From positions 69,173,087 to 69,237,086 of the forward strand of contig JAVIAB010000073.1 in the NCBI GenBank assembly GCA_032433765.1: a stretch of DNA of 64,000 bases, read 5' to 3'. The DNA is from Megaustenia siamemsis. Taxonomy: Eukaryota; Mollusca; Gastropoda; Stylommatophora; Ariophantidae. Under the pieces are notes generated by a model, which saw only the letters and a program-made list of their open reading frames with translations, searched no databases and was not told the origin of the DNA. Each line of letters starts with the position of its first letter. The stretch's first letter is position 1. Below, piece by piece: positions 1 to 11,810 of this stretch. The position numbers were made by a program, and so were the translations under genes.

Positions 1-321
1 TGTTGAAAGTTTCTTAGACAAAAAAACCAATCAGGAAATTCTCAAAGAAGCCAACACTAAAAAGGGAACTTCTAAAAAACATCAGAAAGAAGCAATAAAC
101 ATTTTTCGGGCACATAATGAGAAGGGGACAGTTGGAATACTTGGTCATAACAGGCAAATAAAAAGGAAATAGAGATCGCGGACGACAGAGAGAAAATACT
201 GGATAGCTTGGTGTCATGGCATGGTAAACAGTCAACAACAGAACTGATACGATGTACTGTCGATATAAGATTGTGGAAGGACATGATCGCCTATGCCTAC
301 TGGTATGGCACATGATGATGA
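1..321 (+). mobile_element. LINE family A1, 3'-terminal fragment
   Basis: Runs in from the window edge. The broken frame reads like the end of a non-LTR retrotransposon ORF2 (KKTNQEIL, then KRELLKNIRKK, FFGHIMRR and RDRGRQRE), and the element ends GGTATGGCACATGATGATGATG, the short ATG-repeat tail shared by every A1 copy here. Stop codons and indels make it non-coding. Similar 3' ends lie at 12855, 24561, 40998 and 44747. The opposite-strand frame at 14-313 is a shadow. Assignment to an RTE-like clade is from family knowledge and is tentative. Confidence 0.8.
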
Positions 322-324
322 TGA

Positions 325-630
325 TGTGTTCGTAACCCTATGCTACAGTCACGAGTACACCTGCGTGAAAGACATCGCCAATGATAGCTATCTTTTTAGA
401 TAGTTGAGTTGGCCGTGTGCTCTCGCGTTTGGTTTCTCGTGGCAAGGCGCAGTGCCGAGGTGTACGGGTTTGATCCTGCTTCGGACAATCTATTATTCTT
501 TGTTTTTTTTTCCTGTTGTTGATTGTTTGTGATATTTTTCCTAGTGCTGTAAACATAACTCTTCCCCTGAAATGATTCGCTGATCGTTTCCCTTCATAAT
601 AACATTATTCATTTATTATTATTTGTCTCC
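325..630 (+). mobile_element. tRNA-derived SINE, type 2
   Basis: Contains an A-box-like stretch (TAGTTGAGTTGGCC, about 402) and a B-box-like stretch (GGGTTTGATCCTGC, about 468), as in RNA polymerase III promoters derived from tRNA. It ends in TTATTATTATTTGTCTCC at 630. The same body recurs at 49104-49352, and as an inverted dimer at 49747-50043 whose 15-bp target duplication fixes the 3' end. The exact 5' end is not certain. Confidence 0.6.
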
Positions 631-864
631 CATAGCCTTAGTTTGCCGCGGGCACTCACTTTAAAGGATGATGAGCCGTGAACAAAAAATGGTTGTGAAT
701 GAATGTTGCCCTAGGGGGATATTTTCTGCTATCTGCCACATCATTTAATCCACACAAGGTAAAGTCAATGAACTTAGTCATGCCTCGTGGTCTATTAAGA
801 TTAAGGTACAAGTTCCCATACAATTTATATCGTCTATATATTTTGGAATAGTTTATTTTAGCCT

Positions 865-1275
865 AGTGACTAGACAATCTAGTTGACATCTTCATTGTAC
901 AACGAACAACTCAATAGATCCCCCTCTTGGGTTAGTTTAGTCAATAGATTATCTTCATTAAACAACTGAATAGTGTCTAGGTACCTTCTCTGTTTAGTTT
1001 AATTAAATAGAAAGATCATCTACATTGAAAACAGACCCCCACAATTTTGTTCAGATTCCTTCCTCAGTTTAGTTTAGTTTAGTTTAGTCAACATATCATT
1101 TTCACTAACCAGAGAACAACTTATTAGTGCTCAGATCCTCTCCTCACTTTAGTTTAGACAACGGATCACCGACATTGAATAAAGGACAACTCTATAGTGC
1201 TCACATGCCCTCCCTCACTTTAGTTTAATCTCGACATCTTATCTACATTACACAATGGACAACTCTGCTTAGACA
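865..1275. repeat. Degenerate tandem repeat, 60-80 bp units
   Basis: About five or six diverged units share the order TTTAGTTTAGTC-AACA-GATCATC-TACATTGAA-CAACT-AGTGCTC. The TTTAGTTTAG landmark occurs near 935, 993, 1075, 1150 and 1220. A small (GTTTA)n run sits at 1064-1088. No coding capacity seen. Confidence 0.55.
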
Positions 1276-1279
1276 CATT

Positions 1280-1932
1280 CTCAGCACGTCGCCAGTACGA
1301 AGCACACGGACCACACACTAGCAAATGCACCTAATATGGATTCAGTTCAGATACACGAACTCCATAGCACTGGTGAAGACCATGCCCCCCTCTCCCCCCG
1401 CCACCTCCTTACTGACCTCTTAGACATGACAGTGACTCTAATCTTTTCTTCCATCATCACGGTCATGACCCTGGATGTGTGAAATAATCTACTCCAGTGG
1501 TGCTTTTCTTTCCTAGAGGAAGAACAAAATTATCTGCTACCCAACTATGGCTGGGTCGTTTGAGATCGAACCCAGTCACTTGTCATCAGTAAACCATTCG
1601 TTGACCTCTGCCCTACATCGACTTCCAAGAATTGTTGGAAAATATCCCATAGGGGCACTCTCACTTTACTTGAATCGAGCATCTGCTTTGACCGACGAAA
1701 CAGGTAACTTTTGTGCTAGGTTTTGACTCATTGTTTTTAATGTTATTGACGTAATAATTTTCTATGTGTATGTATGTGTTTGTGTGTGTGTTCGTGCGTG
1801 TGCATGGCTGATGACGTCACAAGCTATGAGTGATTCCGGAAATTCCTTTTTAGCTCTCACGCCTTTGTAAATCTATAGTTTGCTGTGGCCATGCAATAAG
1901 CGCTTGATTGGATGTAGACGAATAGACTGATG
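1280..1932. other. Mostly unassigned DNA with a diverged SINE head
   Basis: At about 1490-1640 on the minus strand the order (tRNA-like head, B box GGGTTCGATC, then CCCAGCC and GGGTA) resembles SINE type 1 but is heavily diverged. A short TG-rich stretch is at 1765-1802. No gene is visible in the rest. Confidence 0.4.
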
Positions 1933-1949
1933 ATCTAGATCAGTGCTCT

Positions 1950-2170
1950 GTAACCTTGTTATGGCCAACACCCACTTGTTTTCAACCTTGTTATGGCCAA
2001 CACCCACTTGTTTTCAACCTTGTTATGGCCAACACCCACTTGTTTTCAACCTTGTTATGGCCAACACCCACTTGTTTTCAACCTTGTTATGGCCAACACC
2101 CACTTGTTTTCAACCTTGTTATGGCAACACCCACTTGTTTTCAACCTTGTTATGCCCGTGCCCACTTGTA
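1950..2170. repeat. 32-bp minisatellite, about 7 copies
   Basis: The unit AACCTTGTTATGGCC-AACACCCACTTGTTTTC repeats almost without change; one copy near 2123 lacks a base and the last copy diverges. The first unit overlaps the end of the hAT left terminus (AACCTTGTTATGG), so the array appears to have grown from the transposon's subterminal sequence. Short frames through it are repeat translations. Confidence 0.95.
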
Positions 2171-2459
2171 TAACCTTTTCATAGATAAATGTTCTCCTCA
2201 ACCCACTAAAATCAACATTGAAGAAACTTACATAACTGAAGAAATAACAATCAATGTCACTGACCTTTACATTTAATGAGATCAATGAGCCTGATGCTGA
2301 GCAACTATGTGTTGGATATCTGGTTTTATTTTTGTACGGAATAAGCGTAGGTCTCTTTCAGTGACTTCCGAAGAGTGTTTCTCTATGACTCCCATCACTA
2401 AAACCTGATTCCACTAGATATGAGGTATGCAATAGTGGCAGTCAATTAAATATTAATTT

Positions 2460-4705
2460 CCACATATTTGAATATAAGGTGGGCATTTTAAAAATATTTT
2501 GGCACATTTTTAGGTATCTATCATTATTGAAAATTGATTTGCTCCTTCATCATATTTAAGATACAATAGTTCTCCTTGACATGTTATGTCAGTCTCAACA
2601 TATTTGCAGTAAAAAGATTTGCCATCCACCCATAGACTCACAATATCGTTAAATCACTTCTCCATATCCAAGTTAAGTTCATTAAGCTGACTTTTCTACC
2701 TTTCTATCTCCTCTGGAGTAACATCATCTTTTATTGGCGACAATTCTACAAACTGATGACATTCATCATCATCATCAAGTACCGGGTCTAGTGGCGTAGG
2801 TGATCATGTCTCTCCACAACTTGCGATCTCGGCAGCTATTTATCATTTCTGTTGTTGACCTACTGCCAAGCCATTCTCTTAAGCTGTCTGTTATTTTTTC
2901 TCTTTGCTTCCCTCTATCTCTTCGTCCCTCAATTTTTCCAGTTGTTACAATATATTCCAGTTGTTCTCTTCTCATTACATGGCCAAAAAAATGATGATTG
3001 TTTCTTCCTAACATTGGAAATTAGCTCTCTTTTTGCTTTGACCTTTCTCAGAACCTCTTCATTACTCTTCTTAGCTGTCCATGGTATTCTCAACATTCTT
3101 CTGTAAAACCACATTTCTACAGACTCCAGTGATTTTCTTGTCTGTTGTCCTATTGTCCATGATTCACACCCGTATGTTAAGACTGGCTCTACGTAACATT
3201 TAAGAACTCTTTTTCTTGTTTCTATTGTAAAAAATGGATTGCATAGTATTTCCTCATTTTTTGGAAAGCTGCTTTTGCCTGAGCCATTCTACATCTCACC
3301 TCTTTTGTACATCTTCCGTCTGAGGTTAACAAAGTTCCCAAATATTTAAATTCATTTACCTGTTTTAATATTGTTCCACTTGTCTTTATTGTGCACTGAG
3401 GTGATGTCTTTTTCTTTGTTGTTACCATTACCTCTGTCTTTTTGCTATAAGGCTGAGTCCTTTATTTTTGCTTTCCTTCACTACAATGTCCAACATTTCT
3501 TGTAACTCATTTTCATTCTTAGCGATTAATAATGTATCATCAGCATACCTTAGATTATTTATATTATGACTCCAATTGTTATTCCAGGCATGCCCCTTAT
3601 GGATCTTAAAATAATCTCACTATAAATATTTAAACAAATCTGGTGACAGCACACAACCTTGTCTAACACCCTGTTTTATTTGTTGAAATATTCCCAATTG
3701 GTTTCCAGTTCTTATGGCCGCTGTTTGTTACCAGTACATGTTCTTTATTATTCTTAGGTCTTTGCTGTCTATGTTTATGCTGATGACATTACCTTGTCTG
3801 AATATTATGTAGGAAACAGCCAAGTTTATCTATAAATAATGACACAGCAGCTTTACAAGTAAGTAATGGCATACTAGTTCTTTGAAATTGTAAATTAATT
3901 AAATTGAATTCCTTTAAAATCCCTGCCAAATAAAATGCATCATACTTTATTGTTTGCAATTGTTGACAGAGAACAGCCTCATTTTCACTGTCAAAATGGT
4001 TTGGCAGTCTTACACCATGCAACAAAACAAGTCAAGGATGTGCCCAGTGAAAGCCAACGCACTTCTAAGTGTAACTGTGGCCGAATATAGCTCATTGTTG
4101 TCAAGGCACAGCTGTAGAAACATTATATAATTTATGACATTAGATTTCATCTTATTATTATTATTATTATTAATAATAACTCAAATTATTATACATAATG
4201 ATCAATGCAGGTTTGTGCTCCAATGTTTACCAACAAGATACTGTATGTAACACATAATGAACGCACAAAACATTTGGCCCTTCTTCCTTCAAATAAGCAA
4301 TGAACCCACGATAGCTGTCAATCATTGATGGCGCCCCGTCAGTACCTCAAGCAACAATAGGGCTAACGGGTATATTATGTTTTGCAAAGTACGATGTCGC
4401 AGCAGTAGATATTGATAATCCTGTTGTAATCAGACTTATTGTAAATATTTCTTTCTGCAATGTATTGTTTTCTTCAAGGTACCTCACAAATGCCATCAAT
4501 AAAGCATTACTAACTGCAATAGTAGACTCGTCCAACTGCATGGGGAATGTTGAGTTTTTGATCATATCTATCAGCTTATTCTCAACATGAACCCACCACT
4601 TCATCTATGCCTCACTTTACTGTAGTATCGCTGAGGGGCAACGACTTTATAACTTCATTTCGCAAGTACTGATCTGTAGGTCGGTTGTCAGTTAAAATGC
4701 AAAGA
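2460..4705 (-). pseudogene. hAT transposase remnant, ZBED/SCAND3-like (interrupted)
   Basis: Reading the minus strand from 4705 down: EVIKSLPLSDTTVK, then VENKLIDMIKNSTFPMQLDEST (broken by a frameshift before it), FVRYLEENNTLQKEI, TDGAPSMIDSYRGFIAYLKE and CVHYVLHTVS, followed by LNLQFQRTS and KAAVSLFIDKLGCF. The LDEST and TDGAPSM blocks are landmarks of the domesticated-like hAT transposases annotated as ZBED5 or SCAND3. After removing the LINE at 2764-3779 the frame continues into 2460-2753 (EEIERKSQLNELNLDMEK and on). There are several stops and frameshifts, and no full-length enzyme can be produced. It would have cut and rejoined DNA at the hAT ends. The family call is from memory of motifs, not a search. 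Confidence 0.75.
2764..3779 (-). mobile_element. LINE family A2, 5'-truncated insertion with target duplication
   Basis: The minus strand reads reverse transcriptase VRQGCVLSPDLF, a YADD-type catalytic box (LRYADDTLLIAKNENEL), then FKYLGTLLTSDGRC, RMLRIPWTAKKSNEEVL, FFGHVMRREQLEYIV and TRPGT-stop, with a CATCATCATCATC tail on the plus strand. CTGATGACATT occurs at both 2753-2763 and 3780-3790, an 11-bp target duplication. Frameshifts are present. Inserted into the hAT transposase. Confidence 0.9.
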
Positions 4706-4804
4706 TAGATGTAAAGCAGTCACTACAACGAGTCACTACAACAGACACCCCTCTGACTGAAACCATATGGACCGGTCTTGTCAATCTATTTTAGGTCGCG
4801 CTCA

Positions 4805-5280
4805 GGGACCAAATTATAAGAATAATCTGGCTATTGATGTTTTAGATAAACATTGTGATATTCCTATATGGTGCTGAAACATGGACATTAGACAAGAAAA
4901 CAGAACAGAGAATTGAAGCGTTTGAAATGTGGATATATAGAAGAATAGGTAGAATTGGATGGAAGGAAAAGAAAACAAACGACAAAGTCTTAAAACAACT
5001 AAAAATGAAAAGAGAACTTCTGAACACAATTAGAACAAGACAAATGCGATTCTTAGGCCATGTTAAAAACACACAACTGCCTACTGAAAGTGATCCTGGA
5101 GGGGAAAATACAAGGTAAAAGAGGCAGAGGCAGACCAAGATTAACATGGACGAGTAACATCAAAAGATGGACAAATCAACTGATGACAACCTGCACCATC
5201 AAAGCAAGAGATAGAGCAAAATGGCACTCCATGGTAGCCAACCTTCGTTGCGGAGACGGCACTCAATGATGATGATGAGA
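4805..5280 (+). mobile_element. LINE family C, 3'-terminal fragment
   Basis: Reads FLYGAETWTLDKKTEQRIEAF, MWIYRRIGRIGWKEKKTND, LKMKRELLNTIRTRQMRFLG, a one-base shift at about 5060, then GKRGRGRPRLTWTSNIKRW and ANLRCGDGTQ-stop, and ends CAATGATGATGATGA. This is the C-terminal, post-RT part of a LINE ORF2. Copies of the same 3' end lie at 41398 (minus), 41599 (minus) and 52915 (plus). Located inside the hAT element, close to its right end. Confidence 0.85.
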
Positions 5281-5428
5281 GAAATAATAAAGTTCCCTGA
5301 TCATCCACCGAGTGTATACCTTATATATCATTAACAAAACATGTCACTATTCTGTTACCGCCCACCTGAAAGTCAAAATTACTCATTAGTGGGCGGTAGC
5401 GCCCAGATTGAAGAGCACTGGTCTAGAT

Positions 5429-5735
5429 ATTAGAAAGTGAAAGAAAGCAACAGCTGGCTCTCTCAAGAACATAACACCGACATTAAATGTTATTGTTGTT
5501 GATAAGATGCCATAAATCCTAGGAAATAAAACTATCACACGTAAAATGTAGACATGAAGCGCGATTTTCCCATCTACGTCATTTTATATTTTCAGATTAA
5601 CAGTCCTGTAAACTGAGTCCAAACACAATAAAACCCAGAGAGCCAGCATCGTGTACTTTCTTGTGATTTTGTTGAACATTAATGTTTCTAGTCCAGCACT
5701 TGATAATGTTAGAAGCTGGCTGCCCGTTCATAGCG
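5429..5735. other. Unassigned DNA right of the hAT element
   Basis: No repeat family, gene or regulatory element recognised between the hAT target duplication and the next minisatellite. Confidence 0.5.
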
Positions 5736-5739
5736 GCAT

Positions 5740-6490
5740 AAATAAAACATATATGGTGCAAGTCAACAAGCCAGATAAGTAAAATATATGTGGTACAAGT
5801 TAACAAGCCAGATAAGTAAAATATATGTGGTACAAGTCAACAAGCCAGGTAAATGAAACGTTAAATGTGGTACAAGTCAACATGTCAGATAAGTAAAATA
5901 TATGTGGTACAAGTCAACAAGCCAGGTAAATGAAACGTTAAATGTTGTACAAGTCAACAAGCCAGATAAGTAAAATATATGTGGTACAAGTCAACAAGCC
6001 AGATAAGTAAAATATATGTGGTACAAGTCAACAAGCCAGGTAAATGAAACGTTAAATGAAGTACAAGTCAACAAGCCAGATAAGTAATATATATGTGGTA
6101 CAAGTTAACAAGCCAGATAAGTAAAATGTATGTGGTACAAGTCAAGAAGCCCGATAAATGAAACGTTATATGTGGTACAAGTCAACAAGCAAGAAAAATC
6201 AATGAAACGTTATATGTAGTACTAGTCAACAAGGCAGATAAGTAAAATATATGTGGTACAAGCCAACAAGCCAGATAAGTAAAATATATGTGGTACAAGC
6301 CAACAAGCCAGATAAGTAAAATATATGTAGTGCAAGCCAACAAGCCAGATAAGTAAAATATATGTGGTACAAGTCAACAAGCCAGGTAAATGAAACGGTA
6401 TATGTAGTACAAGTCAACAAGCCAGATAAATGAAACGTTACATGTGGTACAAGTTAACAAGCAGATAAATAAAACATGTGGTACAAGTCA
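5740..6490. repeat. 37/40-bp minisatellite, about 20 copies
   Basis: Units alternate between ACAAGTCAACAAGCCAGATA-AGTAAAATATATGTGGT (37 bp) and a variant with GGTAAATGAAACGTTAAATG in its second half (40 bp). Homogeneous enough for recent expansion. Frames crossing it are repeat translations. Confidence 0.95.
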
Positions 6491-6564
6491 ACAGCTTGAC
6501 ACGTGCATTGTGGTTATCTAAACATGGCTGGAAAAGAAAATATGACGTCATTAGATCATACAGG

Positions 6565-7168
6565 TGATGCTTTGACAGGATCATACAGTGGTTGATGTGA
6601 CAGGATAACACAAGGGTTGCTGCGACAGGATCACAAAAGGGTTGCTGTGACTAGATCACACAACGGTTGCTATGACAGGGGCACACAAGGGTTGCTGTGA
6701 CAGGATTATACAGGGGTTGCTGTGACAGGATCACACAAGGGTTGCTGTAACTAGATCACACAAGGGTTGCTGTGACAGGATCACACAAGGGTTGCTGTAA
6801 CTAGATCACACAAGGGTTGCTGTAACTAGATCACACAAGGGTTGTTATGACAGGATCACACAAGGGTTGCTGTAACTAGATCGCACAAGGGTTGCTGTGA
6901 CAGGATCACACAAGGGTTGCTGTAACTAGATCACACAAGAGTTGCTGTGACAGGATCACACAAGGGTTGCTGTAACTAGATCACACAAGGGTTGCTATGA
7001 CAGGATCACACAAGGGTTGCTGTAACTAGATCACACAAGGGTTTCTGTGACAGGATCACACAAGGTTTGCTGTGAGAGGATCACACAAGGGCTGCTGTGA
7101 TAGGATCATGCAAGGTTTTCTGTAACAGGATCACACAAGGATTGCTTTGACAGGATCATGCAAGGGTT
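6565..7168. repeat. 25-bp minisatellite with 50-bp higher-order pattern, about 24 copies
   Basis: Unit TTGCTGTGACAGGATCACAC-AAGGG. From 6720 to 7060 two variants (CTGTGACAGGATC and CTGTAACTAGATC) tend to alternate, giving a 50-bp period. The edges are more diverged than the middle. Confidence 0.95.
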
Positions 7169-7653
7169 GCACAATCTATGTTGGTCTTCCTGCACAACTC
7201 TTTAGGTTCCTATTAACTGATCTTCTTACAACCTAGTCAGTTTTGTAAATTCATATTTGCAGCTTCAATCATTAACTCATCTTAAATAAAAACGTTTAAA
7301 ATGTCATCCCCGGTCCATTGCTTCCCCGCTCTCTACTAATTCGAAAACCTATCTACTAGTTCGTCTCTTCCTACATCCGAGTGACCTGGCATGAAACAAA
7401 CTGAAAATTCGAAAAAAAGTAATTCAATGTCGTCTTTACAAATTTTTAGCCAAAAAATCAGTATTACTAAATTAATGTCACATGTTTGTAAAATAAAAAA
7501 GTTTTATTTTTTTCCGTTGTTTATTTGTAGATTACGTTCAACTGTTTGGCACAATGCAGGACAGCGTATTCCTGTTTCTTCACCAAAAATGTGAATAATG
7601 GCCAGATGACCTGTACGTTTCATCCGTTTTAGTCGTGTTTAAATATTCCCAAT
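7169..7653. other. Unassigned AT-rich DNA
   Basis: No gene-like or repeat-family signal recognised. The 67-codon plus-strand frame at 7391 has no recognisable content. Confidence 0.5.
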
Positions 7654-7714
7654 GTTTACGATGAATTATGATATCGTATGACATGGAACAGACGGTTGGG
7701 TTCACTTTCTGTGC
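7654..7714 (-). repeat. Repeat B, copy 1, part 1 (split by FB1)
   Basis: Minus-strand piece of a dispersed repeat found at 31388, 37733, 44287 and 62768. It stops in the middle of a conserved stretch (CACTTTCTGTGC) that resumes at 13509 (TGCGGTTTCGCC). FB1 therefore sits inside this copy. Confidence 0.85.
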
Positions 7715-8167
7715 AGTAGTAGGACAAGGTTCCAACTGCATAGTATTTGGCCCATAATTAACAAAGATATATAGCGCGGCGCGCCTAATGCGCGCTGCTC
7801 AGGGGGAGTTAACCATGACCTCTCGTGTCGGGGTGTTGACTCTCGTGTCAGTGACCCAGGAAGTGATCTGTTTATGTCCGATGTGTACTGACTTTGGAGT
7901 TCTTGATGTACTGGGTCGATAGTGATAGGTGATAGGTTAGATTGTACAACATCAATGAAAAACAATTGCATTAAATATAAAACAGAAATCAAAAGATATA
8001 TTTTATTCTTTTATTATCTCAGTAGATGTATAACATACAGTGGATATTATATAACATTACAAAAATATTTAGTACACGGAGTAAATATATTGCACAAGGA
8101 TAACATTTATTTATAGCTATGTAGCTGGGTGTCTGCTGACGTCGTGTGTTATTTAGTTGTTTTTAAA
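7715..8167 (+). repeat. FB1 left terminal inverted repeat
   Basis: Pairs with 12805-13508. Landmarks in order: ACAAGGTTCCAAC, TTTGGCCCAT, a GC-rich patch GCGCGGCGCGCC, CTCGTGTCGGGGTG, then an AT-rich half with ATCTCAGTAGATG, ending GTGTGTTATTTAGTTGTTTT. Divergence from its partner is about what small indels and substitutions in an old element would give. Confidence 0.9.
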
Positions 8168-8199
8168 TATTTTAAAAATTTTTAAAAATTTTAAATAAA

Positions 8200-9490
8200 G
8201 CATTTATATTCCTTATCCCAACCACTTTTTGATGGTTACGACTATGAAACTATTAAAGAATAGGTAAATTTGCACTCTAGGCTTACCCCAAACTTTATAT
8301 TATACATCCCCGTATCAAGAATTTGCTTAAAATACCACTTGTATGTTCCTTACCCCCAACCTCTTTTTGATGGCTACGCCTATGAAATCTACAAAAATAG
8401 TAATTTACACTCTAGACTTACCCCAAACGTTATATTAGACATCCCCGTAGCAAAAATGTGCTTAAAAAGCAATTTTATGTTCCTTACCCCCAACCTCTTT
8501 TGATGGCTACGGCTCTGAGATCGATAAAAATAGTAAATTTACACTCTAGACTTACCCCAAACGTTGTATGTATTAGACATCCCCGTAGCAAAAATTTATT
8601 TAAAAATCATAATTATTTTACCCCTCTGAACATTTTTGAGGGATACACATTTGAAACTGTTACAAATAATAAATTTACACCCTAGGCTCACCTCAAACAT
8701 TATATTTGACACGCCCATGTATCAAATTTGCATAAAAATCAACTAAAAATTAGTAGTGATATATGGGATTTACAGGCCCCCTTATGCTGCGCCAGAGGTG
8801 TATTTTCGGCTATATAATAAGTCTACCAGTGCATTTTTTATTGTTACGCCGGTGCCACGGATTTTTCTATATGAGATTCTACCCGTGCCTGTAAATGTCA
8901 TATATCACTACTAAATTTTAGTTAATTTTTTTTGCAAATTTGATACATGGGCGTGTCAAATATAATGTTTTAGGTGAGCCTAGGGTGTAAATTTACTATT
9001 TTTGTCGATTTCATAGGCATAGCCATCAAAAAGAGGTTAGGGGTAAGGAACATAAAATTGCTTTTTTAAGCACATTTTTGCTACGGGGATGTCTAATATA
9101 ATGTTTGGGGTAAGTCTAGAGTGTAAATTTACTATTTTTTATCGATTTAATAGGCGTAGCCATAAAAAAGTGGTTGAGGGTTAGGAACATAAAAGTGGTA
9201 TTTTAAGAAATTTCTTGATACGGGGATGTGTAATATAAAGATTGGGGTAAGCCTAGAGTGTAAATTTATTTATTCTTTAATAGTTTCATAGGCGTAGCCA
9301 GATGATGTCAAGACGATGAGTGATTGGGGGTAAGGAACATAAAAGTGCTTTTTAAAGTAAATTCTTGCTACGAGGGTGTCTAATATAAATTTGGGGTAAG
9401 CCTAGAAGTTAAATTTACTATTCTTTAATAATTTCATAGGCGTGTCCGTCAAAATGTGGTTGGGGGTAAGGAGCATAAAAGTGCTATTTT
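8200..9490. repeat. FB1 inner palindrome made of about 134-bp tandem units
   Basis: About four units (landmarks TTCCTTACCCCCAACCTC, GATGGCTACGCC, ACACTCTAGACTTACCCC, ACATCCCCGTAGCAAAAA) run forward from 8200 to 8750 and about four and a half run inverted from 8890 to 9490. The middle, 8756-8890, starts TAGTAGTGATATATG and ends CATATATCACTACTA. It can form a hairpin with arms of roughly 600 bp. Short frames here are repeat translations. Confidence 0.9.
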
Positions 9491-9966
9491 AAGCAAAATC
9501 TTGTCTTTTAGTAGGGTTATGGCAGGGGTGTAACCTACGTGTTTGGTAATACTTTCGTTTTGTAGAGTAGTTGCAGGCGACGTATCTTTCATGGTTTGCA
9601 GTATCTTTATTAGCAGAGTTGTGACAGGGGCGTGAACTGTAAGTTTAATCTTTCAATGTGGTGTTTTTAGTTTTTTTTCTAGTGTTGTAGGAGTATTTTC
9701 ATTAATGATTTAGACACAGTCATAACTACCATCATGTGGACATTTTCTTGTCGATTCGAATTAATTATTAGGGTTTTCTCAACTGTATTAAAGTCTTTGG
9801 TTGATAAGGGGACACGTTGGTATTGTCTCATAGGTCAAAATATAATTTTAGTAACTCATCTGGTACGACCTCATAAGTCAAATATATTTTTAGTACCTCC
9901 TCGGACATTGCCTTATAGGTCAAAATCTATTTTCAGTAACTTATCAGGTCAAAATCAAGATACATT
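9491..9966. other. FB1 interior, unassigned, with a degenerate 45-bp repeat
   Basis: From 9825 to 9955 three diverged units share CATAGGTCAAAATATA and TTTTAGTAACTCATC. The rest (9491-9820) has no recognised feature; the 88-codon frame at 9734 is mostly this repeat. Confidence 0.5.
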
Positions 9967-11810
9967 AGACAGCCTGCCTACAGCCATCATGACAAAGTAG
10001 ACAACCGGCATCCAGCCCTCTTGACACACTCGACAACCTACATACAGCCATCACAACACACTAGGCAACCTACATACAGCCCTCATAAGACACTCGACAA
10101 CCTACATACAACCACTATGCCACACTAGACAACATGCATACAGCCTTCATGACACACTCGACAACCTACATACAGCCATCACGAATAACTAGACAACCTA
10201 CATACAGCCCACATGACACACTCGACGACCTACATACAGCCATCATGCCACACTAGACAACATACATACAACCATCATGACACACCAGACAACCTACATA
10301 CGGACATCATGACAAACTAAACAACCTGCATACAGACATCACGACACACTAGACAACTTGCATACACTTCTCACGACACACTAGACAATATACATACAAC
10401 CATCATGACACACCAGAAAACCTACATACAACCATCATGACACGCTCAACAACCTACTTACAGCCATCATGCCCCACTAGGCAACATACTTACAGCCCTC
10501 ATGACACACTCGACAACCTACTTACAACCATCATGACACACCAGAAAACCTACTTACAGCCCTCATGACACACTCGACAACCTACTTACAGCCATCATGC
10601 CACACTAAACAACGAACATAGAAACATCAAGACACACAGGACAACCTGTATACAGACATCACGACACACTAGACAACCTACATACAGTCATCATGACACA
10701 CTAGACAACCTACATACATCCATCACGATACAATAGACAACCTGCATACACCTATCAAGACACACTAGACAACCTGTATACAGACATCACGACACACTAG
10801 ACACCCTGCATACAACCATCATGACACACTAGACAACCTGTATACAGATATCAGGATACACTAGACAACCTATATACAGCCATCACGACACACTAGACAA
10901 CCTGTATACAGACATCTGGACACACTAGACAACCTGCATACACCCATCAAAACACACTAGACAACTTCCATTCAACCATCAGGACACACTAGACAACCTG
11001 TATATTCCTGTCACGACACACTAGATACCTGCATACAGCCATCACGACACACTAGACAACCTGCATATTCCTGCCATGACACACTAGATACCTGCATACA
11101 GCCATCACGACACACTAGACAACCTGCATATTCCTGTCACGACACACTAGATACCTGCATACAGCCATCACGACACACTAGACAACCTGCATATTCCTGC
11201 CACGACACACTAGATACCTGCATACAGCCATCACGACACACTAGACAACCTGCATATTCCTGCCACGACACACTAGATACCTGCATACAGCCATCACGAC
11301 ACACTAGACAACCTGCATATTCCTGTCACGACACACTAGATACCTGCATACAGACATCAGGACACACTAGACAACCTGTATACAAACATCAGGACACACT
11401 AGACAACCTACATACATCCATCACGATACAATAGACAACCTGCATACACCTATCAAGACACACTAGACAACCTGTATACAGACATCACGACACACAAGAC
11501 ACCCTGCATACACCTGTCACGACACACTAGACAACCTGCATACAGCCATTACGACACACTAGACAACCTGCATACACCTGTCACGACACACTAGACAACC
11601 TGCATACAACCATCAAGACACATTAAACATCCTGCATACCGCCATCATAACACATTAGACAACCATCATACATATATCAAGACACATTAGACAACCTACA
11701 TACAGATATCAAGAAACATTAGACAATCTACATACAGATATCAAGACACATTAGACAACCTACATACAGATATCAAGACACATTAGACAACCTACATACA
11801 GCCATGTTTA
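9967..11810. repeat. 32-bp satellite, about 57 copies, with 63-bp higher-order segment
   Basis: Unit GACACACTAGACAACC-TGCATACAGCCATCAC, period 32. From about 10990 to 11340 two variants alternate strictly (one ending CTGCATATTCCTGTCAC, the other starting with a shortened AGATACCTGC), forming a 63-bp higher-order unit repeated about six times. Copies at both edges are more variable. No coding capacity. Confidence 0.95.

Larger units (their letters stand above)
1941..5420 (-). mobile_element. hAT-superfamily DNA transposon with nested LINE insertions
   Basis: The left end CAGTGCTCTGTAACC and the reverse complement of the right end, CAGTGCTCTTCAATC, share a perfect 9-bp terminal inverted repeat of the hAT CAGTG type. 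The flanks ATCTAGAT (1933-1940) and GTCTAGAT (5421-5428) are an 8-bp target duplication with one mismatch, the size expected for hAT. Inside are minus-strand transposase remnants like the ZBED/SCAND3 group (about 2460-4705), a minisatellite next to the left end, and two LINE insertions. A subterminal hairpin (ACCGCCCAC with GTGGGCGGT, 5358-5393) lies near the right end. Total length is 3,480 bp including the insertions. It is dead as an autonomous element. Confidence 0.85.
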
